A stretch of 64,000 bases of DNA from an uncultured Neokomagataea sp. (GCF_946476835.1 NZ_CAMKWA010000005.1:62001-126000), one strand, 5' to 3'. Counted from the first letter of the stretch, positions 9,275 through 18,507 are shown. A program made the numbers and translations. Notes: generated by a model not told the origin, from the letters alone.

Positions 9275-11431
9275 TCACTGAAATTCTGCCTGCATCAAGC
9301 TACGACGAATCATATCCAGCCCATGCTGCGGAAGATAAGCACAGCGCTTCAACACATCCTCAATCGCTAATGCTGGCAAGAGTGACCGTAAATGCTGGAA
9401 AATCCTTACACGCTCCTCCCCCAGCAAGTCAGCTCTTACCGCAGCAATAACCAGAGCAACCGCACTCATAGGATGACGTGGATAGAGGCATACCATACGA
9501 TTAGCCTGCTCCAATGCTTTCGCGCTTGGTAAACCGACTGCCAAAGTTATGGAAAAGACCATTTCATAAAATACCCTCATTGGTGAACCATGCATGGCAT
9601 CCAGCATCTCTTGCGCCATCTCAGCTGCCAATGAGAGCTCTTTATCCAACAGCGCCTCAAGGGCGGCATACATATACCGCTCTCTTTTGGAGAGAGATAC
9701 GCCCGCCCCCTGAATAACAGAACGTAAAGATGACTTATGAGAAATAGTGGGGAGGAGAGCATTGTCACCCAGCATAGTGAGAAACCCCCACAGCAAGGCT
9801 ACCGCTGTACGCTCAGGCTGTAACGCCAGCGCTTGACGTGCTCCCTCAACACCCCACTGAATAATCTCAGGCGCAGAAGACTGAAAATCGCTATTCAGAC
9901 GCGCCAGCGCCGTCATTGCCGTCGCTAATGCTGTATGCGCCTCATCTGAGGGAGCACCAATTAAGCTTGTAATGCGTTCAAACGACTCAACATTGAACTG
10001 CAAAGACAATCCAAACGCTCGCATTGATCTACCAAACCGTGAAAGCTCTTCGTCTTTCCGGTTCGATACGCGAATTAAATCTGAAAAAACAATCGACCAA
10101 TGGATATCTGAAAAAATATCCCCCATAACCTTGTATATATTTGTACTATTTAAATCAGATATACTTTCATACCCACCCCAAACAATAATACCTCCCGAAC
10201 GAATATCCATCAAACGGATAATAACTCGCGGAATATTATCTTGGAACCCAACACGCAAAATACTGCGAACTACATAATCAACCCCAGATTTTTTGCATAC
10301 CTCGATAAAACCTTCACCTTCGACATTCCCTTGAAAAGGTACAATTTGAAAGAGTTTTGCTCTTAGGAAAAACATTTCCAAACACTCATGAAGATCATCT
10401 GAGCTTGGACAATTTTTCCAGTTTTCTGGTTCTAAAATTGTAGGGTGCTGAATATGCACTGAAATGCGCCGCGCAATATCTGGCTGCCCACTTTTTACAT
10501 AAAACGGGCTAACCAACATGGGGTCCCGGCCCAAAAAGGAAACATCCCCTCCATCCGGCAACAACCCCACACTCGCACCCGCCCCTTGCGACGATTGCCG
10601 ATCATAAAACAAACCAAGGTCTTGAGAAAAGGGCGCCTTCTGCTCAACTTCACCCACCAAAATATTTGGCTGCACATTTTGGTCATAACGCAGAACACGC
10701 TCCAATAAATCTTGCGTCGCCTGCTCCAAAGGCGTCTCTACCGGCATTTCCGCCAACAAACGCTTAAATTGAATAACAAACGAGCGTGCTTGTGAGAGAT
10801 CACGCGCCCTCACAGCCGCCTCAATACGCGCACGCCACGCAGTCTCGTTTAATTCATCAATAGCCAACAAACGCGATGCAGCATCCTCTACACCAGAAAT
10901 ATCACGAACCTCCAGTAAAGAGGCTTCATATTGAGCTATTGAATATTTACGCAAATTAAAACGTTGAACATCCAACCATTCATCCAATACCGGATCAATA
11001 CCATCTAAATCTGGAAGAAGTTTCTCTCCTGCTTCCATAAATGCACCTGCAGCATTTAAGCCACCGGACTTTAAACGCTCCACATCAACAGAAGTCAAAA
11101 TAGGCTTTAATGTTAGAGAGCTACGCTGCACATCAACAACATTCACACCCAAAGGCCTCAAAGCTTCCTGCAAGCGATGAATTTCTTGACGCAATGATGC
11201 ACGCGCCATGTCCTCTGGCCTTTTACTCCACAACAATTCTGCCAACTGCGATCGCAAAACAGGCTTTCGGTCTGCCAAAGCGAGAATTGCTAGAAGAGCG
11301 CGTGTCTTGCCACCAATAGGTAAAATACTCTTACCATCTACTGTCAACGCCTCCATCTGGCCGATTAACTTCAACCGAAATATAGAAGAATCCGCCTCAC
11401 GGGCTGATAAGAGTTTCAATGAAGACGTCAT
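9275..11431 (-). CDS. SARP-like winged-helix transcriptional regulator with TolB-like and TPR-like regions
   Basis: A 718-residue cytoplasmic regulator. Residues about 18-105 form a winged-helix DNA-binding domain of the OmpR/SARP kind (GGKTRALLAILALADRKPV, then RASLRQEIHRLQEAL), followed by a bacterial transcriptional activator-like helical region to about 240. The middle (about 300-480) resembles the TolB-like module found in some CadC-type and adenylate cyclase-type proteins (ISVHIQHP, VVRSILRVG, IVWGGYES). The C-terminal third is helical with TPR-like pairs (ALQPERTAVALLWG, LYPRHPMSAVALVI). There is no transmembrane segment, receiver domain or kinase partner. It sits alone between AT-rich spacers, so its targets cannot be read from context. 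Confidence 0.75.
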   Translation of the reverse strand: MTSSLKLLSAREADSSIFRLKLIGQMEALTVDGKSILPIGGKTRALLAILALADRKPVLRSQLAELLWSKRPEDMARASLRQEIHRLQEALRPLGVNVVDVQRSSLTLKPILTSVDVERLKSGGLNAAGAFMEAGEKLLPDLDGIDPVLDEWLDVQRFNLRKYSIAQYEASLLEVRDISGVEDAASRLLAIDELNETAWRARIEAAVRARDLSQARSFVIQFKRLLAEMPVETPLEQATQDLLERVLRYDQNVQPNILVGEVEQKAPFSQDLGLFYDRQSSQGAGASVGLLPDGGDVSFLGRDPMLVSPFYVKSGQPDIARRISVHIQHPTILEPENWKNCPSSDDLHECLEMFFLRAKLFQIVPFQGNVEGEGFIEVCKKSGVDYVVRSILRVGFQDNIPRVIIRLMDIRSGGIIVWGGYESISDLNSTNIYKVMGDIFSDIHWSIVFSDLIRVSNRKDEELSRFGRSMRAFGLSLQFNVESFERITSLIGAPSDEAHTALATAMTALARLNSDFQSSAPEIIQWGVEGARQALALQPERTAVALLWGFLTMLGDNALLPTISHKSSLRSVIQGAGVSLSKRERYMYAALEALLDKELSLAAEMAQEMLDAMHGSPMRVFYEMVFSITLAVGLPSAKALEQANRMVCLYPRHPMSAVALVIAAVRADLLGEERVRIFQHLRSLLPALAIEDVLKRCAYLPQHGLDMIRRSLMQAEFQ

Positions 11432-11619
11432 TTTTTATGCCCAATAACTCTTCTTAATTCAAAAAAAGCCCTGAATTTTAAGATATAAATCAAAAAACTA
11501 TACCTCACACCTTAAAGGCACTTAATTTGTTAAGAATAACCACCAAAAATCTTTAAAATAGAGTTAACTAACGCTCTTATAACGAAAAGCCCTTACCCTC
11601 GATAGAGAGTTAAAAAACA

Positions 11620-12330
11620 TTATTCAAACACTTCATGCAAAAAACCAACAATACCTTGCCACGACCTACGGTCAGCGGAGCTATTATATAACAACCCTCG
11701 TTCAGGTTTATTGGCTTTTGGATTAGTAAAAGCGTGCCCGACATGGCCATAAGCATGCAATTGCCAATCTGCCTTTCTCCGCGTCATTTCCTGCGTAAAT
11801 GCCAAGACCTGCTCAGGTGATGCCAGAGGGTCATCCCATCCGTGATGTACCGATATTCTGGTCTTTACCTCACAGCCGTCCAGTTTAGCATCACCCCCCA
11901 ACAAACCATGCAAACTAACAACACCACGCACATCTTCACCCCCTAAACGGGCAAGATCCAGCACAGCCATACCACCAAAACAATACCCTACAGCTGCGAG
12001 CTTATCCGCATCCGCCCCAGACAAAGAGCGTGCAAATTTAACCGCAGCCAAAACTCGCTGCGCTAAACCGGCGCGATCTTTCAACCACGGCTCTATAAGA
12101 TGCGTATTGTCACCCTCAGGAGACCCCACAACATCTTTACCAAATAAATCAATAGCAACGCCAATATAGCCTAATTCAGCAATCCGCTCAGCAACAGCAT
12201 GCTCCATCGCGCCGCGACCCGCCCACTGATGAGCGATTAAAACAACCGGCGCCTTCTCACGTAACGGCCGGGCAATCGCAGCACGCAAAACCGTCTGACC
12301 GTCATAGTAGTCGTTGTATTCGAGCCCCAT
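11620..12330 (-). CDS. Dienelactone hydrolase family protein
   Basis: A 236-residue alpha/beta hydrolase of the dienelactone hydrolase family. The nucleophile elbow is GYCFGG with Cys117, and the remaining triad members are Asp in HHGWDDPLA (near 166) and His in GHVGHAF (near 202), giving the Cys-Asp-His triad of this family rather than Ser-Asp-His. It has no signal peptide. Many family members are promiscuous esterases with no role in chloroaromatic breakdown, and nothing nearby points to an aromatic pathway, so the substrate is unknown. About 60 bases separate it from the small membrane protein upstream. Confidence 0.88.
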   Translation of the reverse strand: MGLEYNDYYDGQTVLRAAIARPLREKAPVVLIAHQWAGRGAMEHAVAERIAELGYIGVAIDLFGKDVVGSPEGDNTHLIEPWLKDRAGLAQRVLAAVKFARSLSGADADKLAAVGYCFGGMAVLDLARLGGEDVRGVVSLHGLLGGDAKLDGCEVKTRISVHHGWDDPLASPEQVLAFTQEMTRRKADWQLHAYGHVGHAFTNPKANKPERGLLYNSSADRRSWQGIVGFLHEVFE

Positions 12331-12389
12331 ATAACGTTCCTCATCCCGGCGAATTTATCTCAGCACAGTGAATAAATTCGCCCCTTAAT

Positions 12390-12551
12390 TCAATGAGAAA
12401 CAGGCCATAAAAAATGAATTAACAACGCCACAACAACTAAAATTACATCAATCGCCAGAATAAGCCACAAACCATAAAAACGTGACTTCGTTGCCTGCTC
12501 TGGCTGCCCCCCCTCTCTTGCGGAAGAGAGGAGGGATTGCAAATCATTCAT
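12390..12551 (-). CDS. Small single-span membrane protein
   Basis: A 53-residue protein with a cytoplasmic-looking polar start ([15 protein letters not shown]) and one transmembrane helix at about 28-50 ([21 protein letters not shown]) close to the C-terminus. The ATG at 12551 overlaps the thyX stop in an ATGA arrangement, which argues for translational coupling and against the longer in-frame start at 12584. I do not recognise the family. Tail-anchored proteins of this size often associate with larger membrane proteins, but no partner is suggested here. Confidence 0.6.
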   Translation of the reverse strand: MNDLQSLLSSAREGGQPEQATKSRFYGLWLILAIDVILVVVALLIHFLWPVSH

Positions 12552-13456
12552 GAACTTTGCAACGCCGCATTCATTTCGGACCACTCACGCTTCGTCAGAC
12601 CTGACGTTTCTTGAGTGACATTCTCACCTGAAAGCTGCCGCTGCAACACACGCAACATACCCGCAGAGAACGTGAAAGCACCCAAGCGATATTCACGAAA
12701 AGCTGCTTCTGTCTGCGGAACCCATGCACGCAGAACATCCAACATTTTCTCCGCATAAACGCGAATTTCATACTGCGCATGCGGATCAGCACGCAGCGCT
12801 AAGAAATGCATAAAATTATGCAAATCAATCTTCCAATACCACTGCGTATAGGTATTCAGCGTGAGGTTCATCCGCGCCAATTCACGAGCGAGCCCATAAC
12901 GATCTTCATCCAAAAGCTCCTCGTAATGATCATAACAACGACTAGCGTCATTACGTAGGAGATTGAGAACTTCATGCGCTTTCTCAGCATCCAGCGCATC
13001 ACTACGCCCCTGCCGATTAGATGAGCTTTGTGACGCCACTTGCTCTAAGCCTGGCAGGTAAAATTCACGATCCAGAATGGAGTAACGTGCCGAATATTCA
13101 TTTACACTCGCCATACGATGACGAATCCATTGACGCGCCACAAAAACAGGCAGTTTGACGTGAAATTTGATCTCACACATTTCAAACGGCGTTGAATGAC
13201 GATGACGCATTAGATAGCGAATAAGCCCCGCATCTTCTGACGTCTTTCGCGTACCCCGACCATAAGAGACGCGCGCAGCCTGCACGACCGCACTGTCATC
13301 GCCCATATAGTCGACAACACGTAAAAAACCATGATCGAGCACCTCGATCGGCTTAGCAAGAAGCTCTTCCATCGCCGGGACAGTCGGCCGAGAGGTCAGC
13401 TTTGGTTCGAGACGCAGAGATTCAATCTCAGCTCGTTGTTCAGATGTCAGTGCCAT
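12548..13456 (-). CDS. thyX: Flavin-dependent thymidylate synthase
   Basis: A 302-residue ThyX. The signature [14 protein letters not shown] is complete at residues 112-125, with the RHR and Ser positions that bind FAD and dUMP. The enzyme makes dTMP from dUMP using methylene-tetrahydrofolate and NADPH through FAD, unlike ThyA. The N-terminal 20 or so residues are charged and variable. It is divergent from the tmRNA gene that starts about 90 bases away, so both promoters share this spacer. The small membrane protein gene overlaps its stop. Confidence 0.95.
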   Translation of the reverse strand: MALTSEQRAEIESLRLEPKLTSRPTVPAMEELLAKPIEVLDHGFLRVVDYMGDDSAVVQAARVSYGRGTRKTSEDAGLIRYLMRHRHSTPFEMCEIKFHVKLPVFVARQWIRHRMASVNEYSARYSILDREFYLPGLEQVASQSSSNRQGRSDALDAEKAHEVLNLLRNDASRCYDHYEELLDEDRYGLARELARMNLTLNTYTQWYWKIDLHNFMHFLALRADPHAQYEIRVYAEKMLDVLRAWVPQTEAAFREYRLGAFTFSAGMLRVLQRQLSGENVTQETSGLTKREWSEMNAALQSS

Positions 13457-13510
13457 GCGGATGGCATACCATCAAAAGCCACCATAAGTCACCCACGTTC
13501 ATGATGAGAC

Positions 13511-13539
13511 TTGCAGACGAAAATCAAAAAGACTATAAC
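13511..13539 (+). promoter_or_regulatory. Promoter of the tmRNA gene
   Basis: TTGCAG at 13511-13516 and TATAAC at 13534-13539 are separated by 17 bases, close to the sigma-70 consensus. Transcription would begin near 13546, just ahead of the acceptor piece of tmRNA. Confidence 0.7.
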
Positions 13540-13545
13540 GATCCC

Positions 13546-13840
13546 GCTCAGGTTTTCCTGGCTATGGTGATAAACGGTAAGTGGAATAATTGTTGTGGAC
13601 CCGGGGGCAGTGCCCGGCGTCTCCACCAAAACAACACACCCGCACTAAGCAGGTGTTTGTGGGGACGAAACAGGCTCGACACGCATGGTAAAGACTTGCC
13701 TTTTGCCCGGCATTGTACCGCCGTTATCGGGCTAAACTTTTAAGTGCCAATGATAACTCACAGGTGCTCGCTGTTGCTGCATAAGCGATAAGCGCGGTTC
13801 GGGAGGGCACCGGGCAACAGAAGCCCTCCCACCTTTTTAT
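13546..13840 (+). ncRNA. ssrA: Two-piece, circularly permuted tmRNA
   Basis: The halves of tmRNA appear in reversed order. First comes the acceptor piece: a T-arm-like hairpin CCGGG..CCCGG around 13601-13617, then the acceptor strand GTCTCC and ACCA ending at 13628. After a spacer of about 32 bases the coding piece begins at 13661 with GGGGACGAAACAGGCTCGAC, whose first six bases pair with GTCTCC. The tag frame at 13746-13784 encodes ANDNSQVLAVAA followed by TAA. This is the alphaproteobacterial arrangement in which the precursor is processed into two RNAs held by base pairing. It rescues stalled ribosomes and marks products for ClpXP. The precise 5-prime end and processing sites are estimates. 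Confidence 0.93.
13801..13837 (+). terminator. Intrinsic terminator of tmRNA
   Basis: GGGAGGGC at 13801-13808 pairs with GCCCTCCC at 13823-13830 and is followed by ACCTTTTTAT. The loop contains CCGGGC, which could pair with GCCCGG at 13705-13710 in the coding piece, so this hairpin may also be part of a tmRNA pseudoknot. Confidence 0.75.
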
Positions 13841-13920
13841 ATATAAAAAGCCCTTGCCAAGTCTTTATCTCTGGCGCAGACCTTAAGAACCTTTATCAAA
13901 AGTTTGACGGTTTTGCGACT

Positions 13921-14457
13921 ATGAGTGACGACCATAACGACGACTTCGAAGCCAACCTACCGGAGAGCCTTCTCCCTTATGATGCGTGGATAGAAGACGC
14001 CTATCGTAGCGTTATGTGCCGCGCACTCTCACACGTTACTGAAGAAGGCCTCCCCGGTGAGCATCACTTCTACCTAACCTTCAAAACAAATGCTGCTGGT
14101 GTTAACATTCCAAGCCGCCTCTCCGCGCAATACCCGCAAGAGATGACCATTGTTTTACAACACCAGTTTACTGATCTGGGCGTTGATAGCGAACACAAAG
14201 AAATTCGCGTCACTCTTTCTTTTGGTGGTGTTCCTAGCCCGCTGGTTATCCCTGTTTCTGCGGTTGTAGCATTCGCAGACCCTCACATGCATATGGCCTT
14301 TCGCTTCTCAGAACCCACAGCCGCGAAAGACGTCGTCAGCGCGGAAAGCACACCCGCATCCCCGTCAGAGACCGAGACCTCCAAAACTGATGAAACCGCA
14401 TCAGGCGAAGCTGAAATTGTCAGCCTAGCAGCTTTCCGCAAGCGACCAACCACCTAG
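13921..14457 (+). CDS. sspB: SspB, ClpXP adaptor for ssrA-tagged proteins
   Basis: A 178-residue alpha-type SspB. The folded domain spans about residues 15-135 (SLLPYDAWIEDAYRSVMC, FYLTFKTNAAGVNIP, YPQEMTIVLQHQF, LSFGGVPSPLVIPVSAV), which binds the ssrA tag. An acidic, low-complexity linker follows (about 135-165), and the C-terminal segment VSLAAFRKRP corresponds to the short peptide that docks on ClpX. It lies about 80 bases downstream of the tmRNA terminator on the same strand, so the tag-encoding RNA and the tag receptor are adjacent. There is no clear ribosome binding site before the ATG. Confidence 0.92.
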   Translation: MSDDHNDDFEANLPESLLPYDAWIEDAYRSVMCRALSHVTEEGLPGEHHFYLTFKTNAAGVNIPSRLSAQYPQEMTIVLQHQFTDLGVDSEHKEIRVTLSFGGVPSPLVIPVSAVVAFADPHMHMAFRFSEPTAAKDVVSAESTPASPSETETSKTDETASGEAEIVSLAAFRKRPTT

Positions 14458-14517
14458 CCTTCTGCTACCTTCCAACAGCAGGCTCCATTCCCACAATAAC
14501 AACGAGCACATCATTCC

Positions 14518-14910
14518 ATGCGCTTCACCGTTGACCGCCTTGATCATATCGTCCTGACCGTTCGCGATCGTGATGTTTCAGCCTCGTGGTATCAACGTGT
14601 TTTGGGAATGGATATCGAAGAATACGGCCGCAATAATCGCGTTAGCCTCAATTTTGGAGGCCAAAAAATCAATCTACGCCCAGAGACGGCCGAAGGCTGG
14701 CAAACCGCTGAAGGCGCCCAACCGGGAACGTCAGACCTGTGCTTTACAACAGCCATAGAGAGCGCGCACATTCTTCAGCACTTAAAGACATGTGGTGTTC
14801 ATATCGTCGAAGGGCCGACTGCACGCATTGGCGCACTCGGCCCTTTGATCTCAGTATATTGCCACGATCCCGATGGCAATCTGATCGAAATCGCATCCTA
14901 TAAAGGATAA
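14518..14910 (+). CDS. VOC (glyoxalase/dioxygenase) family protein
   Basis: A 130-residue single-module vicinal oxygen chelate protein. It shows two beta-alpha-beta-beta-beta halves: DRLDHIVLTVRDRDVSASW with the first metal-type His at 10, and DPDGNLIEIASY with the late Glu near 125. FYxxVLGM-like WYQRVLGMDI is typical of the family. Such proteins range from glyoxalases to antibiotic-binding or isomerase enzymes, and the reaction cannot be assigned. It follows sspB by 60 bases on the same strand and converges with the next gene. Confidence 0.85.
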   Translation: MRFTVDRLDHIVLTVRDRDVSASWYQRVLGMDIEEYGRNNRVSLNFGGQKINLRPETAEGWQTAEGAQPGTSDLCFTTAIESAHILQHLKTCGVHIVEGPTARIGALGPLISVYCHDPDGNLIEIASYKG

Positions 14911-14915
14911 GATTT

Positions 14916-15134
14916 TTACCAGTTTTTAGAAATCATCCAAAATTCTTCTGACGTCAGCGTGATGGCATTGCTACCCTCAGTTTCTGACGCTGCCAGAGCC
15001 AAAGCCGCAATGCGTTCGATCATCAACGTCTTGCGCTGATGGGCTTCAGACTGTTCTTGAGCGTGCGAAAGTGTTTTCAGCGCCAACTGAGCGGCTTTTA
15101 CAACCCGCTTTGCATCAATAGCTGCATAAGACAT
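14916..15134 (-). CDS. Small orphan protein, 72 residues
   Basis: I do not recognise this protein. It is predicted mostly helical and cytoplasmic, with an amphipathic first half (DAKRVVKAAQLALKTLSHAQEQ) and a second helix rich in Ala and Leu, then a C-terminal TSEEFWMISKNW. The ATG at 15134 is preceded by GGGAGACG, a good ribosome binding site, which is the main reason to believe it is real. It converges on the VOC gene with only five bases between the stops. Confidence 0.6.
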   Translation of the reverse strand: MSYAAIDAKRVVKAAQLALKTLSHAQEQSEAHQRKTLMIERIAALALAASETEGSNAITLTSEEFWMISKNW

Positions 15135-15207
15135 CGTTACGTCTCCCGTTATGAAAGGATATCAACATCCACATAATAGCGCAGGCATAGCAGCGCTGCA
15201 AAACCCC

Positions 15208-16005
15208 TCACACGTTGCTCAAAAAATCCTCATACGCATCTAAAATCGCCTCCGTCGGACCATCCATCTTCACATGCCCCGCCTCCATCCAGACGATACG
15301 ATTACACCATGTACGCAACACACTCAGCGAATGAGACGCCACAACAACAATATCTGCGGAAGATACCATTTGAGACAAACGCTGCTCCGCCTTACTCTGA
15401 AAGTTCTGATCCCCCGCCATAAACCACTCATCCATCAAAAGAATGTCTGGTCTGGGTAAGGTGGCGAGCGCAAACCCCAACCGAACCCCCATCCCCGATG
15501 AATAGAGACGCAACGGCAAATCAAAAAATAACCCCAGTTCTGCAAATGCCTCAACATCTGCCTCAAAACGGGAAATGTCTTCTTTTTTCAAACCTAAACG
15601 TAGTGCAAATAACCTGAGATTCTCACGCCCCGTCAGTTCAGGATTCATACCAGACTGCGGGTCTATCAAAGCATGACGCTCTCCCTGCACATCCACATAA
15701 CCTTCGGTCGCCTCATAGATACCAGCCAAGACACGCAATAAGGTTGTCTTACCAGCGCCATTATGACCAACCAACCCAACCCGCTCTCCCGGCTGGAAAG
15801 ACAGAGTTAACCCCGTAAGCGCCTGCACTAAAAGGCAGCCACTGCCTGATTTATCCATCGTCATAGCACCACCCACGGCAGCACTCTGTCGTATTTTTTT
15901 GACCGAATTCTTAGCCCGTGAAAAAAGCGTTTTTTTAAACGATTTCGAAGCACCATGGAGCACAGGAAACGTGAGAGATACATCGCGCAGATGAATATGC
16001 GTCAT
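15208..16005 (-). CDS. Polysaccharide ABC transporter ATP-binding protein (KpsT/Wzt type)
   Basis: A 265-residue ABC ATPase. Walker A GHNGAGKTT is at 80-88, the signature LYSSGMGVRLGFA near 167-179 and Walker B ILLMDE near 190. SSGM instead of the common SGGQ is typical of the polysaccharide exporter subfamily. The roughly 40-residue basic stretch before the nucleotide-binding core is an N-terminal extension. The protein ends with the ATPase and has no C-terminal carbohydrate-binding domain, so it resembles KpsT or short RfbE/TagH rather than the long Wzt. It follows its permease by 15 bases. Confidence 0.88.
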   Translation of the reverse strand: MTHIHLRDVSLTFPVLHGASKSFKKTLFSRAKNSVKKIRQSAAVGGAMTMDKSGSGCLLVQALTGLTLSFQPGERVGLVGHNGAGKTTLLRVLAGIYEATEGYVDVQGERHALIDPQSGMNPELTGRENLRLFALRLGLKKEDISRFEADVEAFAELGLFFDLPLRLYSSGMGVRLGFALATLPRPDILLMDEWFMAGDQNFQSKAEQRLSQMVSSADIVVVASHSLSVLRTWCNRIVWMEAGHVKMDGPTEAILDAYEDFLSNV

Positions 16006-16020
16006 GAACAGGCAGCCTCA

Positions 16021-16881
16021 TTACATCCAAAAGACGACACGTGCCCGTGCCTTACGATAGACCAAAGCTGCGGCCCCACATAATAATGCGCTTGCTCCAA
16101 GCGCTATTTCCCAGAGTAGAGTGTCCGGCTCATGACCCAAGAGCGGCTGACGTAAAATTTCAATAGCTGCATAAAATGGATTCAAAAGTAAAAACCGAGC
16201 ATAATCATGCAGTTGTGCAGGAGCCCATATAATCGGTGTTATATAAAATACCACTTGCATTAAGGCCCCGACAATTGGCGGAATATCACGATAACGCGCG
16301 CATAATGCGCCCAGAAGCAAGCACAGCGCCAAGCCATCTACCAACCACAATGCCGCAGCAGGCAATGCCCAAAGCACAGCCACCCCTGGCCAAACATGGT
16401 AAAATGCAGAGACTGCTAATGGTACAATAATATTATGCGCAAAAATTATGACATTCCGAACAACCACCCGCACAGCAAAAAGCGGCAAAGGCAAGCGGCT
16501 GGCACGTATCATCGCCTCAGCCTCGATAAAGCAACCGCATGAATCTTGTACCTGTGCTGCAATCCCCGCCTGCCACAGCATCAACGATACAGCCAAAAAT
16601 GGGAGATACGACGCCAAGTTCATATGGAACAGCGTACTATACAGCCCCCCCATAGAAATAACCATCAAAGCCGATACAACAGTCAGCCAAAACGGCCCTA
16701 AAACAGATCCACGATAACGTAACTTAATATCTAGCCAGCCCAGCGCGATCCCCAGCCTTAAAAGCTTTCGCGTTTCCTGCAAATCCGCCCGCAATCCAGA
16801 GCATGAAACAGGACTCTTCGGACAGTCAGGCGCCGAGCCTGATTGAACACTTGTCGTCGGCACAAAAGGATCAACTGTCAT
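16021..16881 (-). CDS. Polysaccharide ABC transporter permease (KpsM/Wzm type)
   Basis: A 286-residue ABC-2 permease. After a polar N-terminus comes the family segment RDIKLRYRGSVLGPFWL-like (here LDIKLRYRGSVLGPFWLTV), then six hydrophobic segments, with RYRDIPPIVGALMQVVFYITPIIW and NPFYAAIEILRQPLLG in the expected places. It forms the inner-membrane channel exporting a lipid-linked glycan. The start at 16881 has GGAG five bases upstream; an upstream GTG at 16920 is in frame but has no such site. No glycosyltransferase gene is adjacent, so this exporter pair is an orphan in its neighbourhood. The closest sugar-polymer gene is 25 kb away. Confidence 0.88.
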   Translation of the reverse strand: MTVDPFVPTTSVQSGSAPDCPKSPVSCSGLRADLQETRKLLRLGIALGWLDIKLRYRGSVLGPFWLTVVSALMVISMGGLYSTLFHMNLASYLPFLAVSLMLWQAGIAAQVQDSCGCFIEAEAMIRASRLPLPLFAVRVVVRNVIIFAHNIIVPLAVSAFYHVWPGVAVLWALPAAALWLVDGLALCLLLGALCARYRDIPPIVGALMQVVFYITPIIWAPAQLHDYARFLLLNPFYAAIEILRQPLLGHEPDTLLWEIALGASALLCGAAALVYRKARARVVFWM

Positions 16882-17083
16882 AACGCTCCAGTAGCGAATA
16901 AGCCTCCAAGCGGCAAGCACGAGAATATTTTCTGAAAATTACAGAACATCTCTGATCTGCACCCTAGCCACCCCTACAAGTACTCCCTAAACTTAGTGCT
17001 ATCAGAGTTCAGGTTTTTCTCAGTTTTGCCTCATTCACATCCTAAGAATGACAGAACTTTCGTCCATCTAGCCGCTAGGTCTC

Positions 17084-18445
17084 ATGCCGCCCATGCCCAG
17101 CCCTACCTGCCCCAGCTTCATCAAAAGCTCTAACATGAACTTAATGCGCTCCGGCATGGCATTCGGCGCCATCAGCCTTTTGGCCGCCTGCGCCAATCAA
17201 GCTGATGTTACTCCTTCAGGTACCCCGCTACCTGTAGTGCAAGAAGCCGAGCACTATCAGGCCCACGCCAAATCCTATTATGCGCCCCCCGGCCCCGCCA
17301 ATGACCCTTGGGGACCCTATATTCATGAAGCTTCAGACCGGTTTGACGTGCCTGAGCGCTGGATCCGAGCTGTCATTGAGCGTGAATCTGGCGGGCGCCT
17401 TTTTGATTCCAGCGGTCACTTTGTAACCTCTGTCCCCGGGGCAATGGGCCTCATGCAATTGATGCCCCCAACCTATGACGACCTACGCAACCAATACAGC
17501 CTCAATGACGACCCGTACGATCCACATGATAACATTCTGGCCGGAACAGCCTATATCCGCCAAATGTACGATATCTACGGAAACCCAGGCTTTCTAGCAG
17601 CCTATAACGATGGCCCCGGCAGCCTAGATAGTTATTTACGTCGCGGACGCGCACTACCACGCGAAACACGCCGCTACGTCGCGTCTATCGGCCCCAAAAT
17701 CGCCGGCTATTGGCCTCATAACCGTTCCGCAGCAGACATCCTCGTCTCTCATCACGACCCCAACAGCCGTGCCGCCACTGATGCCGATGATGATGCCCAA
17801 CCCAATACCACCAGCCAGAGCGTCAGCTCTGCTTGGGCACAGCGTGATCAACAAACTGCGCAATCTGACACAGACGATGCTTCCAGCAGCACAACTGACA
17901 ATGCCTCGGCTCAACCAATAACTACCCCCTCTTCATCAAACGCTCCCGCCACACCTTCAGATGTAAGCGCCTCTTGGGCCGCACGAGGTATTCACGCTAC
18001 AGCACCAGCTCCAAGACCACACCCCGCTCCAGCACCCAAGAAAGAGTTATCTGACGATACCCTGAGCGATAATCGCGTAACGGCCCAAGTTCTGCCTGTA
18101 GGGCATCGCCTGCAAGCCCAGTCCATCGTTGCTGAAGTGCCGGCATCCGGCCTTCATTACCGCCTTGCGCCGATGCCACATACAACCACCACAACAACCG
18201 TGAACACATCCGGACATTGGGCTATCCAAGTGGGGGCTTATGCCTCTTCAGCACAAGCACGCATCGCGGCCAATGCTGCACACAAGAATCATGGCGGCTC
18301 CGTACAAATCACCCCCATTCATACGGCCCACGGCCTACTATACCGCGCTCGCGTGACCAGCCTTAGCCACACGAGCGCAGAAAATGCATGCCAACACCTG
18401 CAAGCCCATACAGCGTGCGTTGTCGTACCCCCAGAAACCTTCTAA
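17084..18445 (+). CDS. Lytic transglycosylase lipoprotein with SPOR domain
   Basis: A 453-residue exported cell-wall enzyme. A signal region ends in the lipobox SLLAAC with Cys36. The SLT transglycosylase domain (about 75-210) carries the catalytic Glu in VIERESGG (E101), then GAMGLMQLMP and AYNDGPGSL. A low-complexity Ser, Thr, Asp, Gln-rich linker (about 215-360) leads to a C-terminal SPOR domain (about 380-453, WAIQVGAYASSAQARIAA) that binds denuded glycan strands at division sites. It resembles RlpA/MltC-like enzymes by arrangement. The start may instead be the ATG at 17135, which gives a shorter and more typical lipoprotein signal; the first ATG has a weak AGGT site. Confidence 0.88.
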   Translation: MPPMPSPTCPSFIKSSNMNLMRSGMAFGAISLLAACANQADVTPSGTPLPVVQEAEHYQAHAKSYYAPPGPANDPWGPYIHEASDRFDVPERWIRAVIERESGGRLFDSSGHFVTSVPGAMGLMQLMPPTYDDLRNQYSLNDDPYDPHDNILAGTAYIRQMYDIYGNPGFLAAYNDGPGSLDSYLRRGRALPRETRRYVASIGPKIAGYWPHNRSAADILVSHHDPNSRAATDADDDAQPNTTSQSVSSAWAQRDQQTAQSDTDDASSSTTDNASAQPITTPSSSNAPATPSDVSASWAARGIHATAPAPRPHPAPAPKKELSDDTLSDNRVTAQVLPVGHRLQAQSIVAEVPASGLHYRLAPMPHTTTTTTVNTSGHWAIQVGAYASSAQARIAANAAHKNHGGSVQITPIHTAHGLLYRARVTSLSHTSAENACQHLQAHTACVVVPPETF

Positions 18446-18507
18446 CCTTAGCCTTTTCACAAAGCCTTCAGTTAACCCCATTTAAAGACGCCTTAGGAAC
18501 CACATTC

